This document shows, one piece after another, positions 1 through 8,716 of a DNA stretch of 8,716 nucleotides. Position 1 is the first letter of the stretch. Each line of letters starts with the position of its first letter. Location: positions 1 through 8,716 of the forward strand of contig JAPLTZ010000004.1 in NCBI GenBank assembly GCA_026397895.1, written 5' to 3'. This DNA comes from Verrucomicrobiota bacterium. GTDB lineage: Bacteria > Verrucomicrobiota > Verrucomicrobiia > Limisphaerales > JAFMIX01. A model generated the notes under the pieces. That model saw only the letters and a program-made list of their open reading frames with translations, did no database searches and was not told where the DNA came from. The translations under genes were made by a program, and so were the position numbers.

Positions 1-1585
1 TCTTCACGTTGTCCGTGCCGCAGGAATGTTCGGTGATTCCCAGCGTGTAGAAAATCGCGCTGGGCTTGCCCTTGGCGTAAAGGCGGGCGGCGGCGCGGAT
101 GAGTCCGGCCTCGACACCGCAATACTTCGCCGCTTCCTCGACGGTGCCGCCCTTGAGGTTCTTTTCAAATTCCTCAAAGCCTTCGCAGCGGCTGGCGATG
201 AATTCCTGGTCGGCCAGGCCCTCGTCGAGAATGCAGCGGAGCATCGCGTTGAGCAGCATGTTGTCGCTGCCGGGGCGGTGCTGGATGTGGATGTGGGCGC
301 GCTTGGCGAGCCAGGTCTTGCGCGGGTCGCACACGATGAGCTTCGCGCCGCGGCGGAGCGCGCGTTTCATTTCGAGGCCGATGATCGGGTGCGCCTCGGT
401 GGGGTTCGCGCCGATGAGGAACATCACGTCGCAATCCTGAATCTCAACGACGCTGTTGGTCATCGCGCCGCTGCCAAATGCCGCCGCGAGTCCCGCGACG
501 GTCGGGGCGTGGCAGCTCGTGGCGCAGTTATCCACGTTGTTGGTCGCGCCGGCGGTGCGGGCGAGCTTTTGGACGAGATAATTTTCCTCGTTCGGGCAGC
601 GCGCGGAGGAGACGAACGCCAGCGCATCGGGACCGTGCTGGTCGCGGATTTCGCGGAGGCGGCGGCCTACAAAGCTGATGGCCTCCTCCCACGTCGCCTG
701 CCGGAAACCGGTTTCGGTGCGGATGAGCGGATGCGTCAGCCGCTCCGGCGAACTGACGTAATCGAATCCGAAATGGCCCTTTACGCAGAGGTTACCGGCG
801 TTAATGGGCGCGTCCGGCGAGGATGTGGCGCGCACGATGCGGTTGCGCTGCTTGTCCACGAGCAGTTCCATCTGGCAACCGACGCCGCAGTAGGGGCAGA
901 TGGTTTTCACGCGGGTGAGGTCGGCCTCGCGGCCTTTGCCGACGGCGTTCTTGTCGAGCATCGCGCCGACGGGACAGACGCGGATGCAGCCGCCGCACGA
1001 TTCGCAGGAGGTCAGGTGCAAATCCTCGTCGAAGGGCGTAGTGACCTGCATCTGGTTCGCGCGCCCGGAGAACGTCAGCGCCTCGGCCATCTGCACGGTC
1101 TCGCAATACTTCACGCAGAGGCCGCACTTGATGCACTTGTCGGCGGCGAAAAAGATTCCCTTGTTGAGCGTGGTGAAATTGCGCGTCGGCGGTTTGGGGA
1201 CGTAAACGCCGAAGCGGTTTTGGTCCGCGCCGTAGCGGTAGGCGTAATCCTGCAGGCGGCACGCGCCGGATTTGTCGCAGCCCATGCAGGTGGAACAGTG
1301 GTCGGAGAGGAGCAGTTCGAGCGTGTCCTTGCGCTGGAGCGCGAGCTCGGCGTCCTCGGTGACGACCTTCATGCCGGCGGCGACGGTCTGCGAGCAGCCG
1401 CTGATGATGCCGCGCATGCCCTCAACCTTGACGCCGCACAGCCGGCAACTGCCGATGGCCTCGACGCGCGGGTCGTAGCAGAGATGCGGCACGTCAATGC
1501 CCGCAGCCTTGGCGGCATTCAGGATGCTCGTGCCCGCCACGACGGTGACCGCCTTGCCGTTGATTGTCAGGGAAACTTGGTTCAT
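1..1585 (-). CDS. fdhA: Formate dehydrogenase catalytic (molybdopterin) subunit with NuoG-like N-terminus, C-terminal part missing
   Basis: The frame is open from an ATG at 1585 to the left edge, giving 528 codons of a protein that is usually around 900 residues. It oxidises formate to CO2 at a molybdenum or tungsten bis-pterin centre and sends electrons through Fe-S clusters to the NuoE/NuoF-like partners. Visible in order: a [2Fe-2S] ferredoxin domain (C36, C47, C50, C64); a NuoG-type cluster site Hx3Cx2Cx5C (H96, C100, C103, C109); two CxxCxxCxxxC ferredoxin clusters (C151-C161 and C194-C204); the FDH [4Fe-4S] site (C230, C233, C237, C267); and the active-site stretch CATSCHAPTVAGL with C358 as probable metal ligand, followed by H359. 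The motif GANPTEAHPIIG and the stretch GAKLIVCDPR are typical of formate dehydrogenases. A GGAGAAAG ribosome site precedes the start, 12 bases after the nuoF-like stop. NuoG of complex I is less likely because the Cys-His active site is intact. Confidence 0.93.
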   Translation of the reverse strand, partial: MNQVSLTINGKAVTVVAGTSILNAAKAAGIDVPHLCYDPRVEAIGSCRLCGVKVEGMRGIISGCSQTVAAGMKVVTEDAELALQRKDTLELLLSDHCSTCMGCDKSGACRLQDYAYRYGADQNRFGVYVPKPPTRNFTTLNKGIFFAADKCIKCGLCVKYCETVQMAEALTFSGRANQMQVTTPFDEDLHLTSCESCGGCIRVCPVGAMLDKNAVGKGREADLTRVKTICPYCGVGCQMELLVDKQRNRIVRATSSPDAPINAGNLCVKGHFGFDYVSSPERLTHPLIRTETGFRQATWEEAISFVGRRLREIRDQHGPDALAFVSSARCPNEENYLVQKLARTAGATNNVDNCATSCHAPTVAGLAAAFGSGAMTNSVVEIQDCDVMFLIGANPTEAHPIIGLEMKRALRRGAKLIVCDPRKTWLAKRAHIHIQHRPGSDNMLLNAMLRCILDEGLADQEFIASRCEGFEEFEKNLKGGTVEEAAKYCGVEAGLIRAAARLYAKGKPSAIFYTLGITEHSCGTDNVK

Positions 1586-1597
1586 GGCTTTCTCCAA

Positions 1598-3435
1598 TTA
1601 CTCCACATGGACGGCGCCGAACTGGCAGGCGTCCAGACACGACCCGCAGCGGATGCAGCGCGTGTAATCCAGCACGTGCGGTTTCTTCGGCCCGCCGGTG
1701 ATGGTCTGCACGGGGCACGCCTTGGCGCAGAGCGTGCAGCCTTTGCAGGTGTCGGCATCAATGGAATATTTCAGCAGCGCGCGGCAGGATTTAGCGGGGC
1801 ATTTTTTATCGCGGACGTGTGCCACATACTCGTCGCGATAATAACGCAGCGTCGTAAGAATGGGATTCGGCGCGGTCTGGCCGAGGCCGCAGAGCGAAGC
1901 GGACTTCACGCTGGCGGCGAATTCCTCCAGCGTTTGCAGGTCGGCTTCCGTGCCGTTGCCTTCGGTGATGCGCGTGAGAATTTCCAGCAGCCGCTGCGTG
2001 CCGAGGCGGCAGGGGGCGCATTTGCCGCACGACTCGTTCGCGGTGAAACTCAAAAAATACCGCGCCAGATCCACCATGCACGAGCTGTCGTCGAGCACGA
2101 TCATGCCGCCGCTGCCCATGATGGCCCCCAGCTTGGCGAGGTCCTCGTAGTCAATGCGCGTGCCGAACAGATTCGCGGGAATGCAGCCGCCGCTCGGCCC
2201 GCCGGTCTGCACCGCCTTGATCGGCCGGCCCGAGGAACTGCCACCGCCGATGTCTTCCAGAATCTCCCGCAGCGTGATGCCCATCGGCACTTCCACGAGG
2301 CCGGAACCTCCCGCAGCGTGATACCCATCGGCACTTCCACGAGGCCGCCGTTGAGGATTTTGCCGGCGAGCGAAAAAACTTTCGTGCCCTTGCTCTTCTC
2401 CGTGCCGAGGCCGGCGTAGGCGGCGGCACCGTGAAGCATGATCCACGGAATGTTGGCGAAGGTTTCCACGTTGTTGATGACCGTGGGGCAGCCCCACAGC
2501 CCTTTTTGCGCGGGGAACGGCGGGCGCATCTTCGGACTGCCGCGCTCGCCTTCGATGGATTGGATCAGCGCCGTTTCTTCGCCGCAGACGAACGCGCCCG
2601 CGCCTTCGCGAATGGAGATGTCGAAGGAAAATTCACTGCCCAGAATGTTCCGGCCCAGAAAGCCCGCCGCCCGCGCCTGCTCCAGCGCGCGGCCCAGCCG
2701 CTTGAGCGCGAGCGGATATTCCGCGCGCACATACAGGAAGCCCACCGTCGCGCCGATGGCGTAGCCGCCGATGATCATGCCCTCGATGACGCGGTGCGGG
2801 TCGCTCTCCATCACGCCGCGATCCATGAACGCGCCGGGGTCGCCCTCGTCGCCGTTGCAGATGATGTATTTCTGCGCGCCCGGCGCATCGGCGGCGAACT
2901 TCCATTTCACGCCCGTGGGAAAACCCGCGCCACCGCGCCCGCGCAAACCACTCGCGGTCATCACGGCGATGACTTCGGCGGACGTCTGTTTGCCGATCAT
3001 GTTGCGCACGGCCTGATAACCGCCGACCGCGAGGCTGGCCTCCAGCGATTCCGGGTCGATGCCGCCGCAGTTTTGCAGGACTATTTTTTTCTGCTTGGAA
3101 AGGAACTTGTCCACGCCGTCGGCCCGGCCGTCGCCGCGCAGGAGATATTTTTCCACCGGCGCGTTGCCGCCGATGTGTTGGTCCAGAATCTGATCCACCG
3201 CCGCGAGGTCGAGGTGCACGTAGGTGAACCGGTCGCCCGCCGGCGAGTAGAGCTCCAGCATCGGCTCCTGGTGGCACAACCCGGCACAGCCGGTCTGCTC
3301 GAGTTGCACGCGCTGCGGGTCGGCGCGCTTGGCCAACTGGTCGTAGAGCGCCTGCGCGCCGCTGGCAATGCCGCACGAGCCGAGGCCGACGGCAATGCGC
3401 CAGCGGGAATTTCCGTTGTTGGGGGCTGGCTTCAT
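1598..3435 (-). CDS. nuoF: NuoF/HydB-like NADH-binding flavoprotein subunit, frame broken by a 44-bp duplication
   Basis: This subunit exchanges electrons between NAD(H) and the Fe-S chain through FMN. As written the frame breaks near codon 375. Deleting one copy of the tandem duplication at 2261-2347 gives 597 residues, the usual size for HydB-type proteins. Visible in order: an N-terminal thioredoxin-like [2Fe-2S] domain with C21, C50 and C54; the FMN/NADH-binding Rossmann-like core with GRGGAGFPTGVKW and CNGDEGDPGAFMDR; ESCGKCAPCRLG (C455, C458, C461) with C501 further on, binding the N3-type [4Fe-4S] cluster; and a C-terminal double ferredoxin domain (C549, C552, C555, C559 and C579, C582, C585, C589; numbering of the repaired protein). 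The start ATG overlaps the nuoE-like stop by one base (TGATG), pointing to translational coupling. The C-terminal ferredoxin domain is HydB-like and absent from complex I NuoF. Whether the break is real or an assembly error cannot be told from one sequence. Confidence 0.92.
2261..2347. repeat. Imperfect tandem duplication, 43-bp copies at 44-bp spacing, inside the nuoF-like gene
   Basis: Positions 2261-2303 and 2305-2347 match at 41 of 43 bases, separated by a single G. The offset of 44 is not a multiple of three, so the gene is frameshifted. Both copies, read in their own frame on the minus strand, encode GLVEVPMGITLRE. The two differences are a silent GGC/GGT change and an ATT/GTT (Ile/Val) change, which is what two functional alleles would look like. 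Confidence 0.95.
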
Positions 3436-3902
3436 CAGCTTTTGGCTTTCGCTGCGGCGGCGTATTGCTTGAGGACTTTTTTCATTTCGCGCGGTTGCAA
3501 CCGGCCATAGACCGTCTCGTCAATCATCATCACCGGCGCAAGGCTGCAGCAGCCAAGGCACGCGACAGATTCCAAGGTGAACAAGCCATCGGGCGTTGTC
3601 TCCTGCTGCTTGATTTTCAGCGCCTCCTCGACGGCGTGGCCGATGTGTTTGGCGCCGTTGACGTGGCAGGCCGTGCCGTGGCAGGTGCGGATGATGTGCT
3701 TGCCCACGGGCTTGAAGCGGAAGCGGTCGTAAAACGTCGCCACGCCGTGGATCTGCCGGCTGGTGATCTGGCTGTGCTGGGTGACGTAGCGCAGCGCCTC
3801 GGCGGGCAGATAGCCGAACACGCCCTGGATTTCCTGAAGCACCTTGACGCAGGCATCGCGTTCCGTGCCCTGGCTCTGCAAAATGGCGGCGACTTCTTTC
3901 AT
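3435..3902 (-). CDS. nuoE: NuoE-like [2Fe-2S] subunit of the NAD-linked formate dehydrogenase
   Basis: This is a 155-residue thioredoxin-fold protein of the 24-kDa complex I subunit family, which holds one [2Fe-2S] cluster and docks on the NuoF-like flavoprotein. The ligands are C74 and C79 (CHGTAC) and C115 and C119 (CLGCC), the expected Cx4C ... Cx3C pattern. The N-terminal helical part contains GVFGYLPAEAL and GVATFYDRFRF, both characteristic of the family. I chose the ATG at 3902 because it gives the normal family length, is followed at once by family-like sequence, and has a weak purine-rich site (GGCGGAAAA) in front. The frame stays open to 4130, but the extra 76 residues look like intergenic DNA and match nothing I know. 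It is the first gene of the operon and its stop overlaps the next start by one base. Confidence 0.93.
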   Translation of the reverse strand: MKEVAAILQSQGTERDACVKVLQEIQGVFGYLPAEALRYVTQHSQITSRQIHGVATFYDRFRFKPVGKHIIRTCHGTACHVNGAKHIGHAVEEALKIKQQETTPDGLFTLESVACLGCCSLAPVMMIDETVYGRLQPREMKKVLKQYAAAAKAKS

Positions 3903-4204
3903 ATTTTCCGCCCACCATTTTTTGGCAGCGGACGGAAAATCGCCGCGCCGACATGGAAAGGCTGTGAATTCACGAAGGCAAGCTACACGCCGCCGGGGAG
4001 CGGGTCTTGTGTTCTGGACTGTTTCTTTGGTGATTGGGTGCTTGACGGCTTTCCTGATCCGACCGGCGTGCCGGGCTTGATAGAATTGGACAATTCGCCG
4101 CAAAGACATGATAGTCTCCCGCATCGCCAATCGTTGCCCGGCGGCTGGATGGCCGAAAAGGAAACGGCGGTTGGCAAATCAAACCAAGAAAGGTTCGTCA
4201 AACC
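3903..4204. other. Divergent intergenic region between the formate dehydrogenase operon and the lipoprotein gene
   Basis: About 300 bases with no gene I can support. It must hold the promoters of both the minus-strand dehydrogenase operon and the plus-strand lipoprotein gene. I do not see a convincing -35/-10 pair on either strand. The only clear structure is a short palindrome at 4083-4096, listed separately. A purine-rich AAGAAAGG at 4186-4193 can serve as ribosome site for the lipoprotein gene, 11 bases before its ATG. Confidence 0.6.
4083..4096. promoter_or_regulatory. Short perfect palindrome in the divergent intergenic region, possible operator
   Basis: GAATTG-GA-CAATTC is a perfect 6-bp dyad with a 2-bp spacer. 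It lies between two divergent transcription units, where a regulator could act on both. A palindrome this short can arise by chance, and I recognise no regulator for it. Confidence 0.25.
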
Positions 4205-4402
4205 ATGAAAATGCTCGCCCTGTTAGTCTGCGCCTCGGCGCTGTTCGTCGCCGGTTGTTCCTCGGAATGCTGCCAGAAGAAAGCGGCTTCCTGCCCCACG
4301 GCCCAACCGTCCTGCTCCGCAACCAAAACGTGCTCCATGCCTTGCTGCGTGGAAGCCAAGACCGATTGCGCCCACTGCCCCAAGTGCAGCGCGAAGAAGT
4401 AA
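4205..4402 (+). CDS. Small cysteine-rich lipoprotein, function unknown
   Basis: The 65-residue product has a type II signal peptide: Lys2, a hydrophobic stretch, and the lipobox LFVAGC with C18 as the lipidated residue. The predicted mature protein is 48 residues with 11 cysteines: C18, C22, C23, C30, C37, C43, C47, C48, C55, C58 and C61, including two CC pairs and the run CAHCPKC near the C-terminus. It also contains several lysines and ends in KK. It should be anchored to a membrane on the outer side of the cytoplasmic membrane. The cysteine density suggests binding of soft metals such as Cu or Zn, or a redox/thiol role; this is inference, as I do not recognise a named family. It stands alone, divergent from the formate dehydrogenase operon, with its own terminator. 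Confidence 0.8.
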   Translation: MKMLALLVCASALFVAGCSSECCQKKAASCPTAQPSCSATKTCSMPCCVEAKTDCAHCPKCSAKK

Positions 4403-4420
4403 GCGGCTGAAGTTCTCACC

Positions 4421-4455
4421 ACGGCCAAGGCCTTGTCCTTGGCCGTTTTTGTTTT
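4421..4455 (+). terminator. Rho-independent terminator of the lipoprotein gene
   Basis: A perfect 10-bp stem, ACGGCCAAGG (4421-4430) with CCTTGGCCGT (4437-4446), and a 6-base loop. A T-rich tail TTTTGTTTT follows on the plus strand. It begins 18 bases after the lipoprotein stop. The opposite strand lacks a T-run after the stem, so it should act in one direction only. Confidence 0.92.
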
Positions 4456-4593
4456 AGGCCGCGTTCCCGGCGACGCGCCGCCTGATTTGCCGGACACCCG
4501 TCGGACTTTCCCATCAGCCGCGCCGAACCGCGTATTTGAAAACGGTGTGGCTAGGAGATTGAACAATAGTGAAAAAAACCAGCTGCGAAGTGT

Positions 4594-5211
4594 TTATTGA
4601 CGGGCAGACTCTTGTGCTAACCACTTCTCACACTCTGAAGTGAACTGATTCCAGTTCGGAGACATTTTGTAGTCTAGATTGATATGACGTTTGCCCAGTC
4701 GGGCCGGGTCGGCGAGACTTGCCGACAGTTCTTTTGCAAATTCTTCAATTGTCGATTTAATTAGAAACCTTGCTTCTCCGATCATTAGGGCTTTCACATG
4801 CCCACCTCTTGGAAAACTTGTGGATGCAACCTCAACTTCCCACTCATAAAGCTCCCGACACGATTCATCTAATTTTGCTATTGCGCGTTTGATTGCGACA
4901 CTGTCTCCAGGTTTTCCCGGCACGCCCCACGCGGCAACCAGATCATGACATATTGTTGGATTTATTTTTTTAGCCACATCCAGCAAAAAAAACATTTTTT
5001 CTTTTAACCAATCAGTATGCTCCAAAACACGGTTGGGACTCGTGTTTATTCGGTCAAAAGCCGATTTCCATTTTGCAAGCAAATCGCCTAGCAAATTAAG
5101 AGTCAACAGGTGTTCCCAATTCCGAGGACGTTCAAGTGCAATTTGCCGCGCTTGAGTGCTTTCGTTTCTGAAATGCCAACGTAAATACAAATTTGAAAAA
5201 CTCACGCTCAT
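4594..5211 (-). CDS. Hypothetical protein, 205 residues, second gene of the CBS-HEPN cassette
   Basis: I do not recognise this protein. It has no signal peptide or obvious membrane segment and looks soluble and mostly helical, with long amphipathic stretches such as LTLNLLGDLLAKWKSAFDRI and a region rich in Glu and Lys (about residues 115-170). Tryptophans are frequent. No Walker, zinc-finger or nuclease motif is evident. It starts 14 bases after the stop of the CBS-HEPN gene on the same strand and shares its low GC content, so the two are very likely one transcription unit and may have moved together. The ATG at 5211 has no clear ribosome site, which fits re-initiation after the upstream gene. 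A partner, regulator or antidote of the HEPN protein is a reasonable guess but only a guess. Confidence 0.75.
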   Translation of the reverse strand: MSVSFSNLYLRWHFRNESTQARQIALERPRNWEHLLTLNLLGDLLAKWKSAFDRINTSPNRVLEHTDWLKEKMFFLLDVAKKINPTICHDLVAAWGVPGKPGDSVAIKRAIAKLDESCRELYEWEVEVASTSFPRGGHVKALMIGEARFLIKSTIEEFAKELSASLADPARLGKRHINLDYKMSPNWNQFTSECEKWLAQESARQ

Positions 5212-5225
5212 TACTCGGCAATTTA

Positions 5226-6308
5226 TTAAAATCCTCTGAAAAATCGCGCGATTTCCTGCAATAGATCAATGTCTTCTTGCTCCACCGGATCGGGGTGGAA
5301 GTGCATAACATCGTTTCGGATTCGCCGAACAGCCTCAAGCCGTTCGATAAAAGTCTTGCGATCAAGTTTGCAGGCCAATTTTTTCCAATTGTCGGGATTT
5401 TCTAAAAGCCGAATATATTCGCCCATTGTGAGATCTGAAACACTTCCGACATCACGATAAATATCGCTCGGATTTTTAGCCGCTGCTAAATCTTCGGTTG
5501 AAAATCTTCCGAGAATTATTCGTCGCACATGATTTTCAATCTCACCTAAAAACAGAAATGGCTCTGAAAGCTTGCGAAATTCCAAAGCAAGATCAGTCGT
5601 GGTAAGGAGGCCTGTAATCGTATTATCATATCCTCTAACCAAGACGGCTTGATGCTCAACGATTTTTGAAACAGCAGTGATAAGAGGCGTATTCCAAGGT
5701 ATGATTTCGGCATGTTCTGTGCAATCGCGCACGAATTTACACTCACGCCCCCAGGCCATTTGTTCACCAATTGATTTCCAACTAACCATTTCCACCTTCA
5801 TATCGCGAGGCCCTTGCAAAACTGGCAACTGCGAGAAATGACGAGTGGACATCAATGTTGTGGCCTCTTCAAGCGGCGTGTCCCGTGTAACCGTGCATAA
5901 ATTTTTCCTGTTGGCCGCTTCAAGAATGTCAACCCGCATGACCGGGTCAGCCGAAGGTTTGCCTTCTCCATTAGTGCGACCAGATTCTCCTTTATTTACC
6001 CGTGATGAAGTTAATCCTGCGACTTGCTTTTGGTTCTGGTCGGAAATGGAAATGAAATCAACAGGGCCATCAAAAAAAGCTAATTCAAAATCCGGTTCAG
6101 TTTTAATGTGTAATTCGTCCAATGCAGAACGGACATTGTTTACAACATGAAGGCCGCGCCGGTGTTGGCCAAACCAAGAAAGCAAGGTTCTGACTGTTTC
6201 TTTTTGGCGTTCGCCTTGAGAGACTTGTTCAGCAACAATACGAAGCTGTTCTGGCACAGTGTTCACTTGAAGAAGATTCAACCCGCGTCGTTTTGCAAAG
6301 CAAGTCAA
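5226..6308 (-). CDS. CBS-domain protein with C-terminal HEPN-like domain
   Basis: About 360 residues in four parts (numbering from the TTG at 6308). Residues ~20-90 form a compact module with LLSWFGQHRRGLHVV and a TEPDFE motif, recalling an N-terminal module I have seen in other CBS/HEPN proteins. Residues ~91-120 are a polar, probably disordered linker. Residues ~121-245 form a tandem CBS pair, recognisable from TPLEEATTLMSTRHFSQLPV and the later GLLTTTDLALEF, which in this family usually senses adenine nucleotides. Residues ~250-358 look like a HEPN helical bundle ending in RNDVMH (R331 and H336), the Rx4H active-site pattern of HEPN ribonucleases. No ATG fits: TTG at 6308 is the outer choice, and GTG at 6266 or 6257 is possible. 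It lies 19 bases after the mfd stop, in AT-rich DNA. A ligand-controlled RNase in defence or stress response is inferred, not shown. Confidence 0.85.
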   Translation of the reverse strand: MTCFAKRRGLNLLQVNTVPEQLRIVAEQVSQGERQKETVRTLLSWFGQHRRGLHVVNNVRSALDELHIKTEPDFELAFFDGPVDFISISDQNQKQVAGLTSSRVNKGESGRTNGEGKPSADPVMRVDILEAANRKNLCTVTRDTPLEEATTLMSTRHFSQLPVLQGPRDMKVEMVSWKSIGEQMAWGRECKFVRDCTEHAEIIPWNTPLITAVSKIVEHQAVLVRGYDNTITGLLTTTDLALEFRKLSEPFLFLGEIENHVRRIILGRFSTEDLAAAKNPSDIYRDVGSVSDLTMGEYIRLLENPDNWKKLACKLDRKTFIERLEAVRRIRNDVMHFHPDPVEQEDIDLLQEIARFFRGF

Positions 6309-6327
6309 ATCATTTTCTTTGTCAAAG

Positions 6328-8716
<2,389 letters not shown>

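Noticed and set aside
26..2419. 797-codon open frame on the plus strand
   Set aside because: It is antisense to the formate dehydrogenase and NuoF-like genes, is Ala/Arg/Gly/His-rich as expected of a GC-rich shadow frame, and has no recognisable domain.
2431..3510. 359-codon open frame on the plus strand
   Set aside because: It is antisense to the well-conserved N-terminal half of the NuoF-like gene and shows no domain.
3903..4130. Possible 76-residue N-terminal extension of the NuoE-like protein
   Set aside because: The extension has no family similarity and would place the start inside an intergenic region; the ATG at 3902 gives the normal NuoE length.
3903..4204. Sigma-70 promoters in the divergent intergenic region
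   Set aside because: Several TTG-starting -35-like words exist (for example TTGACG and TTGATA), but none has a good -10 box at 16-18 bases.
4560..4600. Terminator for the minus-strand cassette at the T-run facing 4567-4573
   Set aside because: There is a run of seven T on the minus strand, but the only stem before it is the 6-base palindrome CAGCTG, too short to call an intrinsic terminator.
5126..5146. RPRNWEH near the N-terminus of the 205-residue protein as a second HEPN Rx5H motif
   Set aside because: HEPN motifs normally lie late in a helical bundle and usually read RNxxxH; here the spacing is off and the motif is at the N-terminus, so a chance match is more likely.

Overview
The window is GC-rich bacterial DNA with seven genes: six on the minus strand and one small gene on the plus strand. 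It suggests a member of the Verrucomicrobiota (Pedosphaerales/Limisphaerales-like). That guess rests on GC-rich coding style and on an Mfd gene carrying several in-frame palindromic repeats of a kind I associate with that group; it is an inference, not a proven placement.

Layout from left to right. Positions 1-3902 hold a minus-strand operon transcribed nuoE-like -> nuoF-like -> fdhA: a cytoplasmic NAD-linked formate dehydrogenase. The large molybdopterin subunit runs off the left edge. It is a genuine gene although the opposite strand carries a long open frame over the same bases. The NuoF-like gene is broken by an imperfect 44-bp tandem duplication; removing one copy restores a 597-residue flavoprotein. 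The two accessory subunits would pass electrons between formate and NAD through FMN and a chain of Fe-S clusters. The HydB-like form of the flavoprotein leaves room for a ferredoxin-linked or electron-bifurcating enzyme.

Positions 3903-4204 are a divergent intergenic region. A tiny cysteine-rich lipoprotein (4205-4402, plus strand) follows, ending in a strong intrinsic terminator.

Positions 4594-6308 are visibly richer in A+T than both flanks and hold a two-gene minus-strand cassette: a CBS-domain protein with a C-terminal HEPN-type Rx4H motif, then an unrecognised 205-residue protein. This is the best candidate in the window for an uncharacterised system, possibly a defence or stress module acquired horizontally next to mfd.

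Positions 6328-8716 encode the C-terminal ~796 residues of the transcription-repair coupling factor Mfd, whose N-terminus lies beyond the right edge. Three unrelated palindromic or iterated repeats are inserted into its coding sequence without breaking the frame: a REPIN-like double hairpin, an iterated ATTGGC/GCCAAT element and a 32-bp-arm inverted repeat.
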